A stretch of 64,000 bases of DNA, from positions 1 through 64,000 of the forward strand of contig DDGC01000028.1 of NCBI GenBank assembly GCA_002337455.1, read 5' to 3'. Of the stretch, positions 16,827-24,973 are shown in pieces. A program made the translations under genes and the position numbers. The stretch is from Rhizobiales bacterium UBA1912 (GTDB lineage Bacteria > Pseudomonadota > Alphaproteobacteria > Rhizobiales > Devosiaceae). The notes under the pieces are model-generated. The model was not told the origin of the DNA. It ran no database searches and saw only the letters and a list, made by a program, of their open reading frames with translations. Every line of letters begins with the position of its first letter. Position 1 is the stretch's first letter.

Positions 16827-16984
16827 AGGGCGGCAGGTCAGCCTACACGGCTGCCCAACCCTTGCTCGCGCGCAGCCTGTCGCCCGTAGCCATGCCGTTG
16901 ATGTAGCGGCGATCAGGATTAATCGAACGATGTCTGCTTTTGCGGAGAGGCGGACGTACTCGCTATGGCCGAGATGGCGTCGGG

Positions 16985-17043
16985 TGCCGAATGTCGGCTT
17001 TCCTCAATTCCTCGACAGAACCGGACCGACTGCAAACGGCCCC
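16985..17043 (+). repeat. Dispersed ~58-bp repeat, copy B
   Basis: TGCCGAATGTCGGCTTTCCT and the following AGAACCGG...ACGGCC block match copy C at 28704 closely and copy A at 3432 more loosely. It runs directly into the start of the second recombinase unit. Confidence 0.5.
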
Positions 17044-17772
17044 GCGGCTGCCGGTCCCAGCGTTACTCTTTTGGCCAATCACGGCCATAGGAGAACTTCG
17101 ATGGGATTTTCACGATATGATGCTGCAGCCCGAGGACGGGCTGCATGGAATGCAGGCAAGATCGTAGGGACCAAGCGCCCTTTAACGCAGAAGCAGATCT
17201 GGGCGATCCGCTTCTTTCTGGATCGGGAGGGCCGAGTTCGAGATCGGGCCCTGTTCGATCTTGCGATCGACAGCAAGCTCCGCGGTTGCGATCTGGTCAA
17301 GATCAAGACCGGTGACTTGGTCACAGGGTCGGAAATTCGAACCCGGGCAATGGTGGTTCAGCAGAAGACCGGACGTCCTGTCCAGTTCGAACTCACCAGC
17401 GATGTAAGAGCCAGCCTTCTCACTTGGCTCGAGAGGCGGGCGGGCAGTGTCAGTGATTATGCGTTTCCAAGCCGCGTCGACCACGATCACCATATGAGCA
17501 CGCGACAGTATGCCCGTTTGGTCGATGAGTGGGTCACAGCCATCGGCCTTCGATCATCCGACTACGGAACGCATTCACTCCGAAGAACGAAGGCGGCCAT
17601 GATCTACAAGGCCACCGGTAACCTCCGCGCCATCCAGATCCTGCTCGGACACACCAAGATCGAGAACACTGTTCGGTATCTTGGCGTGGATATCGAGGAT
17701 GCTCTGCTTCTGGCTGAACGGACCGAAATCTGATTAGGGAGCGGTCATCCGCTCAGCATGGATGACCGCTTC
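17037..17772 (+). repeat. Recombinase unit, copy 2
   Basis: Same structure and boundaries as copy 1: the GC-rich leader, an imperfect ribosome-binding-site palindrome (17066-17076 / 17083-17093), the gene, and AGCGGTCAT (17740-17748) / ATGACCGCT (17762-17770). The spacing between arms is the same as in copy 1, although the loop bases differ. Confidence 0.8.
17101..17733 (+). CDS. Small tyrosine recombinase, copy 2
   Basis: 210 residues, the same catalytic set as copy 1 (Arg61, His158, Arg161, His184, Tyr193). I count eight substitutions between them, clustered at residues 109-129. The ribosome-binding site TAGGAG is 7 bp before ATG 17101, inside a weaker version of the palindrome. Direct orientation to copy 1 means homologous or site-specific recombination between them would delete the TetR - efflux cassette and leave one copy. 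Confidence 0.92.
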   Translation: MGFSRYDAAARGRAAWNAGKIVGTKRPLTQKQIWAIRFFLDREGRVRDRALFDLAIDSKLRGCDLVKIKTGDLVTGSEIRTRAMVVQQKTGRPVQFELTSDVRASLLTWLERRAGSVSDYAFPSRVDHDHHMSTRQYARLVDEWVTAIGLRSSDYGTHSLRRTKAAMIYKATGNLRAIQILLGHTKIENTVRYLGVDIEDALLLAERTEI

Positions 17773-18023
17773 GCAAGGCAGGCCATACGCTCACAGATGC
17801 CGACACGGGGGTGGAAAGCGGAAATGCCGCTTTCATCAGCCAACTCTTCCAAGCGGAAGTTGTCGAACGACCTGCCAAATGCCGTCGAGCAAGACATTGA
17901 TCGTCGGCAAAGCTGCTATGGTAGCGCTACGCGCCCGCCCTTTAAGCCTCGTCCTGATGCTGGCTGGCGCGAAGTCGGCTCTCGTTCGCAAGAGCAGTTC
18001 TCACGGAAGGACCTTGCCTCCGA
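17734..18023. other. Gap between recombinase 2 and merR
   Basis: The first 40 bp belong to the recombinase unit. A short open frame (17762-18049) contains a hydrophobic patch (LSLVLMLAG) but no ribosome-binding site and overlaps the end of merR. I see no supported gene. Confidence 0.4.
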
Positions 18024-18428
18024 TCATTTTGGCGACAGGGTTTCAATGATCCGGCAATCGGCGACGATGCCACACTCGCATTGGTCGATCATTCGGTCGA
18101 GTTCTGCCTTGAGCGCCATCAGATCAGTGATCTTCTTTTCGACCTCTGCACGATGTTCGCTAGCGATGGCATCAACTGCTGCGCAGGATTGTCCGCGATT
18201 GTCGGAGAGGGCGAGAAGCGCTCTGATTTGGTCGAGTGAGAAGCCGAGGTCACGTGCCCGACGGATAAAACTCAGCCGGTTCAGATGATCCGGCTCATAG
18301 GCCCGATAGTTACCTTCGGTACGTGAGGGCTCGGGCAGTAGACCGTTCTTCTCGTAGAACCGGATCGTCTCAACCTTGGTACTGGTTTGCTTTGCAAGAT
18401 GACCGATCGTCAGAATGGAAGAGTTCAT
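18024..18428 (-). CDS. MerR-family metal-responsive regulator (CadR/PbrR-like)
   Basis: A 134-residue MerR protein: an N-terminal winged helix (LTIGHLAKQTSTKVETIRFY), the typical RFYEKNGLLP, a dimer helix, and a C-terminal metal loop with Cys near 78 (GQSCAAV) and CECGIVADC near 115-123. These Cys positions match the Cd/Pb/Zn-type regulators (CadR, PbrR) rather than CueR or mercury MerR. The start 18428 is the ATG that keeps the usual N-terminus; it lies only 6 bp from its own operator and has no ribosome-binding site, so the mRNA may be leaderless. It would control the dsb pair and the ATPase operon as well. Confidence 0.9.
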   Translation of the reverse strand: MNSSILTIGHLAKQTSTKVETIRFYEKNGLLPEPSRTEGNYRAYEPDHLNRLSFIRRARDLGFSLDQIRALLALSDNRGQSCAAVDAIASEHRAEVEKKITDLMALKAELDRMIDQCECGIVADCRIIETLSPK

Positions 18429-18434
18429 TGCATG

Positions 18435-18455
18435 ACCCTGTAGCAAATACAGGGG
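18435..18455 (-). promoter_or_regulatory. MerR-type operator at merR
   Basis: ACCCTGTA-GCAAA-TACAGGGG has the same 8-5-8 geometry as the two operators near 19.65 and 19.76 kb. It sits immediately upstream of the merR start, indicating autoregulation. Confidence 0.75.
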
Positions 18456-18493
18456 CACTGTAGGTTCGATGTCGATGTTTGTCGATCTTGACG

Positions 18494-19153
18494 CTATTGC
18501 GTCGCTCTGGCGCTCTCCACCTCTTCACGCACCAAATCGTAGAGTTGCTGCGGGCCGAAGGATTCCAGCGGCCTGCCATTGACGAAAAAGGTTGGTGTCT
18601 GACGGACGTTATGGCTCTGAACATCAGCCAAGTCCTGCTCAAGAACGGCGGTGATCTCGGCCGAGGACATCTCACGCCGTGCCTGCTCAACATCCAGCCC
18701 CGCCGCCGCTGCAATTTCCCAGGCTTTTTCGAGATCGGGTGCATCATGCACGGCCCATTCCGGCTGTCGCGCCAGCAGGGCCTCCAGCACGGGTTCGTAG
18801 CGGTTCTGAAGACGGGCTGTTTCCAAAATCCTGACAGCTTCATCCGATCCCTCATGGAAGGGCGCGTATCGGATGACAAGGCGCGTCTCATTAGGGAAAT
18901 TCGCCATGATCTGCTTAACGGCTGGATAGAAAGCTCGGCACGCCTCGCAGGACGGATCAAAGAATTCCACGATCGTCACCGGCGCATCCGCCGGGCCGAT
19001 TACCGGTGAATGCGCCCTGACGAGCGCGTCCCCTTGCGGCGCTGCGACGGGCTGTGCCGAGGTGCTGCCGTAGCGGTCGTAGATATAGGCACCGCCGGCA
19101 AACACAATCAGTGCGACAAGACCAGTGAGAAGTACGATGGACCGTCTGGTCAT
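18494..19153 (-). CDS. DsbA-like thioredoxin-fold oxidoreductase, membrane-anchored
   Basis: A 219-residue protein with an N-terminal membrane helix (residues about 7-25) and a DsbA/Com1-type thioredoxin domain: active site CEAC in EFFDPSCEACRAFYP and cis-Pro in RQTPTFFVNGRP. It would act in the periplasm, forming or exchanging disulfides. The start at 19153 is fixed by a four-base overlap with the DsbB-like gene, and the longer reading upstream overlaps that gene in another frame. The pair is transcribed from a MerR-type promoter, so thiol oxidation is part of the metal response. Confidence 0.88.
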   Translation of the reverse strand: MTRRSIVLLTGLVALIVFAGGAYIYDRYGSTSAQPVAAPQGDALVRAHSPVIGPADAPVTIVEFFDPSCEACRAFYPAVKQIMANFPNETRLVIRYAPFHEGSDEAVRILETARLQNRYEPVLEALLARQPEWAVHDAPDLEKAWEIAAAAGLDVEQARREMSSAEITAVLEQDLADVQSHNVRQTPTFFVNGRPLESFGPQQLYDLVREEVESARATQ

Positions 19154-19590
19154 GTTGAACGTCTCCGGTGCGCGAGAACGAGAAGAAGAGCGATGCTCCC
19201 AAAGGCGGCGAGCGATAGGTAAGGGAGCGGCAAAATGCCAAGGACCGTCATCTCGACGCCAGAACATGACGGGCCGTCTTGTGTACAAGGCTCGATGGCT
19301 GCTGGAAGGATCCTCGCATAAAGGAGGGAGTGGAATGCAGCGATGGCGGCACCTAGGGCAGCCAGTGGAAGTCCGTACCGGGAAACGCTGGCATCACCTC
19401 GAAAGCTAGCGACAGCCAGAATGACCGCCAGCGGAAACATGAAAGCGCGCTGATGCCAGCACAGATTGCACGGCGTCTGTCCCATGACCTCACCAATGAA
19501 GAGAGCGCTGAGCGAGGCGGCAAGCGCAATGAGCCATGCCGAGAAGACGAACGCCCAGGTATTTGCAGTCGTGCCCGCCCCGGTGGTCAT
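19150..19590 (-). CDS. DsbB/BdbC-like quinone-linked disulfide oxidase
   Basis: A 146-residue protein with four hydrophobic helices. The first periplasmic loop carries CNLCW (the DsbB CxxC), and a second Cys pair is in EPCTQDGPSC. It would reoxidise the DsbA-like partner and pass electrons to quinone. Start ATG 19590 was chosen because AGGGAG is 5 bp upstream; 19626 and 19608 are in frame but lack a site. The gene is read leftward from the operator at 19653-19673 and is the first of the two-gene dsb operon. Confidence 0.88.
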   Translation of the reverse strand: MTTGAGTTANTWAFVFSAWLIALAASLSALFIGEVMGQTPCNLCWHQRAFMFPLAVILAVASFRGDASVSRYGLPLAALGAAIAAFHSLLYARILPAAIEPCTQDGPSCSGVEMTVLGILPLPYLSLAAFGSIALLLVLAHRRRST

Positions 19591-19652
19591 AGCACTCCCT
19601 TTCGCCATCGTTTCGCTTCGCTCCATTTACCTTTGCATTCAACTATTTCTGC

Positions 19653-19673
19653 ACCCTGTACCCACTACAGGGT
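19653..19673 (-). promoter_or_regulatory. MerR-type operator and promoter of the dsb pair
   Basis: ACCCTGTA-CCCAC-TACAGGGT is a perfect dyad. Reading leftward, it lies just after TTGACC (complement of 19671-19676), the usual -35 position for a MerR-controlled promoter with a long spacer. The -10 is not clear. Confidence 0.75.
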
Positions 19674-19749
19674 CAAGGCTCCTTAATGAAGTTGTACCGC
19701 GAATTTGCACGTGGATCGCAGCGCGAAATCAAATAAACGAAGTCCACTC

Positions 19750-19780
19750 TTGACCCTATAGTTGCTACAGGGTCTATCTG
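19750..19780 (+). promoter_or_regulatory. MerR-type promoter of the metal ATPase operon
   Basis: TTGACC (-35, 19750-19755) and TATCTG (-10, 19775-19780) are separated by 19 bp, filled by the dyad ACCCTATAG-TTG-CTACAGGGT (19753-19773). The overlong spacer with a central dyad is the hallmark of MerR activation and matches known ZntR/CadR/PbrR sites. Confidence 0.88.
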
Positions 19781-19811
19781 CGGTGTCACATTAAACCATC
19801 GAGGTGACACC

Positions 19812-21944
19812 ATGGCGGCAGCGAGCCCTTACAGACTGCGTATAGAAGGCATGGACTGCGCCTCGTGCGCATTGAAAATCGAGACGGCGATGCAACGCCT
19901 GCCGGGCGTTAGCGACATCAATGTCAGCTACGCCAACGAGACGCTAGCATTGCAACTCGATGAAGACCGGACGGCCCTCGGCACTATTGAGCAAAAGATC
20001 CGAGCGCTCGGGTACACGCCAGTGATCGAGCAGGCTGAGACGAAGGGGGGGCCGCCTCGGAAGCGCATCACAGAGGCGTGGTGGAAAGGCAGCAAGGGTC
20101 GGCTTGTACTGCTGACCGGCGCACTGTTCATGCTTGCCTTCGCCATTGCGCGTATCCTGCCGGATTGGGAGCAATGGCTCTATTCAGGTGCGGCCCTGAT
20201 CAGCGTTATCCCGTTCGCGCGGCGGGCGGTCGCCGGTGCGATGTCCGGCTCACCCTTCACCATCGAGACGTTGATGACGGTCGCGGCACTCGGCGCGGTC
20301 GCCATCGGCGAGGCCGAAGAAGCTGCTGTCGTGATCTTCCTGTTCGCAGTGGGCGAGCTGCTTGAAACCGTGGCGGCAGGCCGTGCGCGGGCAGGCATTG
20401 AAGCGCTGATCGATCTCGTGCCCCGGGTCGCGTTCCGCGAGCGTGATGGTGTCATTGAGCAGGTCGCTGCCGAAGAGTTGGCTATTGGTGATGTCGTCGT
20501 TGTTCGGCCTGGGGACCGTGTGCCGTCTGACGGCACGGTGATTGATGGTGCATCTGAGGTCGATGAGGCGCCCGTGACAGGCGAATCCATGCCCGTGCTT
20601 AAAGAAGCCGGCGCAAACGTCTATGCCGGCAGCATCAATGCAAATGGCGAGTTGCGAGTGTCGATCAGTCATGTCGCGGCCGACAATACCATTGCCCGCA
20701 TCATCCACATGGTCGAGGAAGCTCAGGAATCAAAGGCCCCGACGGCGCGTATGATCGACCGTTTCAGCCGCTGGTATACGCCTGGCGCTATGGTCGTCGC
20801 GGCTCTGATCGTCGTGGTGCCGCCGCTCGCCTTCGGCGGTGACTGGATGACATGGGTATATCGGGGTCTTGCGACGTTGCTGATTGCTTGCCCCTGCGCG
20901 CTCGTGATTTCCACGCCGGCGGCTATTGCCTCGGGTCTTGCCGCCGGCGCGCGTCAGGGATTGCTGATTAAGGGGGGCGCGGCACTGGAAATACTCGGTA
21001 AGGTCGTAACTGTTGCCTTCGACAAGACAGGAACGCTGACGCGTGGCCATCCCCAGGTGACGGACATTGTGCCGATCAATGGGGACGAGAACGCCGTCCT
21101 TGCCATTGCAGCGGCCGTCGAGCGCAGCACCAGCCATCCTCTCGGGGTTGCAATCGTGGAGGCGGCAAAAGTGCGGGGGCTCGAACTGCCCGTCACCTTC
21201 GGGGGCGGCGTTGCCACACCCGGCAAAGCGGTCACAGCGCGGTTGAAGGACGGCTTCGCTTCGGTCGGGTCTCCCCGTCATGCCGCCGAACAGGCTGCCC
21301 TCGAAGAGAACATTGCCGAGACGATCACCACACTGGAGAGCCAGGGCAAGACGGTCGTCGTGCTTATAAAGGGCAAGACCATCGAGGGATTGATCGCGTT
21401 GCGCGACGAACCGCGCGACGACGCTATCGAAGGTGTGAAGCGGCTGACAGATCGAGGTGTGCGGCCACTGATGCTGACCGGCGACAACAAGCGCACGGCC
21501 GACGCCATTGCGGCCCATCTTGGCCTTGAGGCAAGCGCCGAATTGTTGCCCGACGCCAAGCTCGCCGAGATCGGTCGCCTCAAAGCTAATGGCCCGATCG
21601 CCATGGTGGGAGACGGTATCAATGACGCGCCGGCGCTCGCAGCCGCTTCCGTTGGCGTTGCCATGGGTGCAGGCACCGACGTTGCTCTGGAGACCGCAGA
21701 TGCCGCGCTGCTCAGAAACCGGGTGACGGGTGTTGCCGATCTCATCGGGTTGTCACAGGCGACACTCGGCAATATTTGGCAAAATATCGCCATAGCGCTT
21801 GGTCTGAAGGCCGTCTTCCTCGTGACGACTCTATTCGGCATTACCACGCTCTGGATGGCGATTCTCGCCGATACGGGCGCTACGGTCCTCGTTACAGCCA
21901 ATGCGCTGCGCCTGCTGACCTGGCGCGGCACCCGCGACAAATGA
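19812..21944 (+). CDS. Zn/Cd/Pb-exporting P-type ATPase (ZntA/CadA-like)
   Basis: A 710-residue P1B-2 ATPase. The N-terminal metal-binding domain has GMDCASC (Cys16, Cys19). Then come the membrane domain with CPC in LIACPCALVIS, an actuator with TGES, the phosphorylation motif DKTGT, TGD, and GDGINDAP. The combination of CPC with this HMA form and the adjacent CadR/PbrR-type regulator fits Zn(II), Cd(II) and Pb(II) export to the periplasm. First gene of a seven-gene operon driven by the MerR-type promoter 32 bp upstream of its start. The start ATG 19812 has GAGGTGAC upstream. Confidence 0.95.
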   Translation: MAAASPYRLRIEGMDCASCALKIETAMQRLPGVSDINVSYANETLALQLDEDRTALGTIEQKIRALGYTPVIEQAETKGGPPRKRITEAWWKGSKGRLVLLTGALFMLAFAIARILPDWEQWLYSGAALISVIPFARRAVAGAMSGSPFTIETLMTVAALGAVAIGEAEEAAVVIFLFAVGELLETVAAGRARAGIEALIDLVPRVAFRERDGVIEQVAAEELAIGDVVVVRPGDRVPSDGTVIDGASEVDEAPVTGESMPVLKEAGANVYAGSINANGELRVSISHVAADNTIARIIHMVEEAQESKAPTARMIDRFSRWYTPGAMVVAALIVVVPPLAFGGDWMTWVYRGLATLLIACPCALVISTPAAIASGLAAGARQGLLIKGGAALEILGKVVTVAFDKTGTLTRGHPQVTDIVPINGDENAVLAIAAAVERSTSHPLGVAIVEAAKVRGLELPVTFGGGVATPGKAVTARLKDGFASVGSPRHAAEQAALEENIAETITTLESQGKTVVVLIKGKTIEGLIALRDEPRDDAIEGVKRLTDRGVRPLMLTGDNKRTADAIAAHLGLEASAELLPDAKLAEIGRLKANGPIAMVGDGINDAPALAAASVGVAMGAGTDVALETADAALLRNRVTGVADLIGLSQATLGNIWQNIAIALGLKAVFLVTTLFGITTLWMAILADTGATVLVTANALRLLTWRGTRDK

Positions 21945-22010
21945 GCCCAAGCAGTGCGCGAAGGCAGGTCGCGGCTTCCACTTCTCGCCAAGAAAGCCGA
22001 GGTGTAATTT

Positions 22011-22619
22011 ATGAGTAATCAGTCCAAGGGCAGTGCCACTTCATCCGAGAAGAGCGAACAATGGGCGCTCGCATGGGTGCTTGCGATCAATACGGCCCAG
22101 GCAGCCATTGTGGGGGGATTAGGGTGGTGGGCTCAGTCAACAGGATTGATGGGCTCTGCACTCGATAATCTTGGCGATGCCGGTGTCTACGCTATTAGCC
22201 TTTTCGTCGTAGGTCGCGGTTTGGCGGCGAAGGTTCGAGTTGCCCGGCTGTCGGGTATCCTTCTGATGGTTTTCGCTGGCCTTCTTCTATTTGAAGTCGG
22301 TCGTCGCTTCTTCACTGGCTCCGATCCGATAGGGCCGGTCATGATTGCCGTGGCAATCGCGAGCGCGCTTACGAATATGATCTGCATGTGGTTCCTGAAA
22401 TCTCATCGGGAAGGCGGCGTGCATCTGCAAGCCTCATGGATTTTCACGACAAACGACATGCTCGTGAACTCAGCCATCGCGCTTTCGGGTCTGGCCGTAA
22501 TCCTTTTCAATTCACCTTACCCGGATCTGATCATCGGCCTGGGCGTGGTTGTTGTCGTTGTCAGAAGCGGCTTGGAAATCCTTGAAAAGGCCGGCGAAGC
22601 TGGAAAAAAAGGAAAATAA
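22011..22619 (+). CDS. CDF-like cation transporter, short and missing usual metal ligands
   Basis: A 202-residue protein with five or six membrane helices similar to cation diffusion facilitators of the CzcD kind. It stops after the transmembrane domain and lacks the C-terminal cytoplasmic domain. The metal sites in helices 2 and 5, normally HxxxD or DxxxD, read SALDNLGDA and TTNDMLVN, so one Asp-based site may remain while the helix-5 His is gone. It lies 66 bp after the ATPase gene and one base before the PCuAC gene. It may use another cation or have a helper role. Confidence 0.75.
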   Translation: MSNQSKGSATSSEKSEQWALAWVLAINTAQAAIVGGLGWWAQSTGLMGSALDNLGDAGVYAISLFVVGRGLAAKVRVARLSGILLMVFAGLLLFEVGRRFFTGSDPIGPVMIAVAIASALTNMICMWFLKSHREGGVHLQASWIFTTNDMLVNSAIALSGLAVILFNSPYPDLIIGLGVVVVVVRSGLEILEKAGEAGKKGK

Positions 22620-22620
22620 C

Positions 22621-23124
22621 ATGGCCAACATGCGAGCTTTATCCGCCGCCTGCCTTGCCCTTGCAGTGTCGATCTCTCCTGCTGTGGGACACGACTTCCA
22701 GGCTGGTTCGATCACCATCGATCATCCGTGGTCACGCGCGGCTCCGCCGGTCGCTCCGGTAGCCGGCGGCTATCTGACGCTGACGAACGATGGCCACATG
22801 GCCGACCGCCTGGTCTCGATCTCATCACCTCTGTCAGAACGGGCGGAAATCCACGAGTCGACCGTGATCGACGGGGTTGCCAGCATGAGGCCGGTGCAAA
22901 ATGGCATCGAAATTGGGGCTGGCAAGACGGTCGAACTTCAACCTGGCGGTATACACATCATGTTTTTGAAGCCATCGCGTCCTTTGAAGGAAGGGGAGCG
23001 GTTTGCCGCAACACTGGTGTTCGAGCAGGCCGGTACCATCGACGTTGAGTTCGCTGTGCAGAACATGGGTGCTCGTCCGGAATTTGCGAACGAACATGAC
23101 GGGCACGGAGAGGCTGTCCAATGA
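22621..23124 (+). CDS. PCuAC-type periplasmic copper chaperone
   Basis: A 167-residue exported protein: signal peptide ending near SPAVGHDF, then the DUF461/PCuAC beta-sandwich. The Cu(I) site residues are in GHMADRL, IHESTV, VASM and GGIHIMFL, matching the HxM...M...HxM pattern. The C-terminus is His-rich (NEHDGHGEAVQ). PCuAC delivers copper to the CuA centre of cytochrome oxidase, usually together with Sco, which follows with a four-base overlap. Start 22621 is fixed by the signal peptide. Confidence 0.9.
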   Translation: MANMRALSAACLALAVSISPAVGHDFQAGSITIDHPWSRAAPPVAPVAGGYLTLTNDGHMADRLVSISSPLSERAEIHESTVIDGVASMRPVQNGIEIGAGKTVELQPGGIHIMFLKPSRPLKEGERFAATLVFEQAGTIDVEFAVQNMGARPEFANEHDGHGEAVQ

Positions 23125-23741
23125 GCGGCGTCAAACTTTTCCGCCTTGTTACATGGGTTGCCGTCGCCGCTGTCGGTGGGCTTTTCATCGGCTTGTCAGT
23201 GTCCAAGCCTTGGCAGCAGCAAAATGCGGCGGTCGCGTCTTCGACAGGCATCGCAGCTATCGGCGGCCCGTTCCGGCTCACATCGCATCAAGGCGGGACG
23301 ATCGACAATGCCGCGCTTGCTGGAAAGCCTTATCTCGCCTTCTTCGGCTTCACCCATTGTCCCGATGTGTGTCCGACGACGCTCTACGAACTCAGCGATC
23401 TCATGAACGAGCTCGGGCCGGTGGCCGACCAGTTCAACGTACTGTTCTTCACCGTCGATCCCGAACGAGACAGCCAAGAGCTGCTGGCTCAATACATGAC
23501 AGCCTTTGATGATCGCATCCTCGCATTGCGGGGAAATCGACAGGAAACGGACGCCGTGGTGAAGGCCTTTGCGGCCTACGCGCGAAAAGTGCCTCTGGAG
23601 GGGGGCGAATACACGATGGATCACACCGCAGGCGTCTACATGATGGATGCCGAGAGCCAATTCGTCGGCACGCTCGACATGCACGAGCCGCGTGAGATTC
23701 GCTTGCAGAAGCTCCGCCGTCTAGTGGGCGAGATTGGCTGA
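23121..23741 (+). CDS. Sco1/SenC-family copper chaperone / thiol oxidoreductase
   Basis: A 206-residue membrane-anchored protein (helix about 9-28) with the thioredoxin-like Sco fold. The copper site is CPDVCP (Cys80, Cys84) together with the His of MDHTAGVYMM. Sco proteins load copper into cytochrome c oxidase CuA with PCuAC, or reduce its cysteines. Overlap with the PCuAC gene (ATGA) and the ccdA gene (TGATG) shows tight coupling. In this operon the three could instead move or detoxify periplasmic copper. Confidence 0.92.
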   Translation: MSGVKLFRLVTWVAVAAVGGLFIGLSVSKPWQQQNAAVASSTGIAAIGGPFRLTSHQGGTIDNAALAGKPYLAFFGFTHCPDVCPTTLYELSDLMNELGPVADQFNVLFFTVDPERDSQELLAQYMTAFDDRILALRGNRQETDAVVKAFAAYARKVPLEGGEYTMDHTAGVYMMDAESQFVGTLDMHEPREIRLQKLRRLVGEIG

Positions 23742-24484
23742 TGGAGTTCTCCAGTATCGGAATGGCGACGGCTTTCGCCGCTGGCGTCGTATCCTTCCTG
23801 TCGCCCTGCGTTCTGCCGCTGGTGCCGGGCTATATTTCCTACGTTGCAGGCCGCACGATTAGCCCGGACGGAATTGCGGCCGATACAGAATTCAGGGCAG
23901 CGGGCCGAACTCTCGGCCTCAGCCTCTGCTTCGTGCTCGGCTTCACGACCGTGTTCGTCATCCTTGGGGCCAGCGCCACCGTGTTGAGCCGGCTCTTGCG
24001 CATGTATCTTTTCGAAGCGAACCTGATTGGCGGAGGGATCGTTATCGTCTTCGGCCTATTCACGACCGGCCTCGTACCAATGCCCTGGCTCAATCGTGAA
24101 GCCCGGTTCCATGCCAATCCGGGCAGCGGAAGCGCTGGGGCCGCTTATCTCCTGGGTCTCGCTTTTGCGTTCGGCTGGACTCCCTGCATCGGACCAGTGC
24201 TAGGTGCGATTCTGACCCTCTCCGCTGCCAACGCCACGGTTGCAAGCGGAACGACGCTGCTCGCCGTCTATTCCCTGGGCCTTGGCCTCCCTTTCATCTT
24301 GGCCGCTTTGTTCATGCGCGGGTTCATGGCTCGGATGATGTCGATGCGCCGCACTGGCCGCGTGCTCAAAATCGTCGCTGGTGGGGTGATGGTGGTGATG
24401 GGCATCGCCATGATCACCGGCCATCTCTCCAGCTTTGCGATATGGCTGCTCCAGACCTTCCCGGCCCTCGGCCGCATCGGCTAA
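23741..24484 (+). CDS. ccdA: CcdA-type thiol-disulfide transporter
   Basis: A 247-residue membrane protein with six helices and the CcdA/DsbD-beta signature: a Cys in FLSPCVLPLVPGY at the start and GWTPCIGPVLG in helix 4. It carries reducing power from cytoplasmic thioredoxin across the membrane, which keeps Sco or cytochrome c maturation proteins reduced. It starts at the last base of the sco stop codon. This reducing route is opposite in direction to the nearby DsbB/DsbA oxidising pair. Confidence 0.92.
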   Translation: MEFSSIGMATAFAAGVVSFLSPCVLPLVPGYISYVAGRTISPDGIAADTEFRAAGRTLGLSLCFVLGFTTVFVILGASATVLSRLLRMYLFEANLIGGGIVIVFGLFTTGLVPMPWLNREARFHANPGSGSAGAAYLLGLAFAFGWTPCIGPVLGAILTLSAANATVASGTTLLAVYSLGLGLPFILAALFMRGFMARMMSMRRTGRVLKIVAGGVMVVMGIAMITGHLSSFAIWLLQTFPALGRIG

Positions 24485-24508
24485 ACCGAAGTTAAAGGAA
24501 ATCTCGAC

Positions 24509-24973
24509 ATGCTCAGGCTCGGCCTTCCCATTGCCTTTGGCGGATTTTTCTTCGATCAGGCGACGAAGTGGTGGGTGCTGAACCATGCTATGAATCCGCC
24601 TCAGGTCATCCCCGTTACCGGCTTCTTCAATCTGGTGCTCGGCTTCAATACCGGCGTGAGCTTCGGATTGTTCGGCCAGGCTCCGGCTTGGACCCTGGTA
24701 GCGTTCACGCTTACCATAGTTGCGGGGCTCCTGGTCTGGATCAAGCGAACCGACAGCAGACTAACGGCCTGCGCCCTTGGGCTCATCGTCGGAGGTGCGC
24801 TCGGCAATCTGCTCGATCGGCTGCGCCAGGGTGCCGTGACGGATTTTCTGGATTTTTACGTTGGCAGCTATCATTGGCCCACCTTTAACGTTGCCGACGT
24901 AGCGATTGTTTGCGGGGTAGGGCTTTTGCTCGTGGAGAGCGTTCTGGCACGAGGTGAAGCAAAAACTACATGA
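24509..24973 (+). CDS. lspA: Lipoprotein signal peptidase (LspA)
   Basis: A 154-residue aspartyl membrane protease with four helices. The catalytic Asp are in AVTDFLDF and NVADVAIV, and the GNLLDR motif is present. LspA cuts lipoprotein signal peptides at the lipobox. Extra lspA copies are common in Cd/Zn/Pb resistance operons (as in pbr loci). This looks like such an accessory copy, between ccdA and a flavoprotein gene that overlaps it by four bases. RBS AAAGGAAA is upstream. Confidence 0.93.
   Translation: MLRLGLPIAFGGFFFDQATKWWVLNHAMNPPQVIPVTGFFNLVLGFNTGVSFGLFGQAPAWTLVAFTLTIVAGLLVWIKRTDSRLTACALGLIVGGALGNLLDRLRQGAVTDFLDFYVGSYHWPTFNVADVAIVCGVGLLLVESVLARGEAKTT

Noticed and set aside
17762..18049. 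95-residue plus-strand frame after recombinase 2
   Set aside because: No ribosome-binding site, starts inside the recombinase unit's palindrome, overlaps the end of merR.
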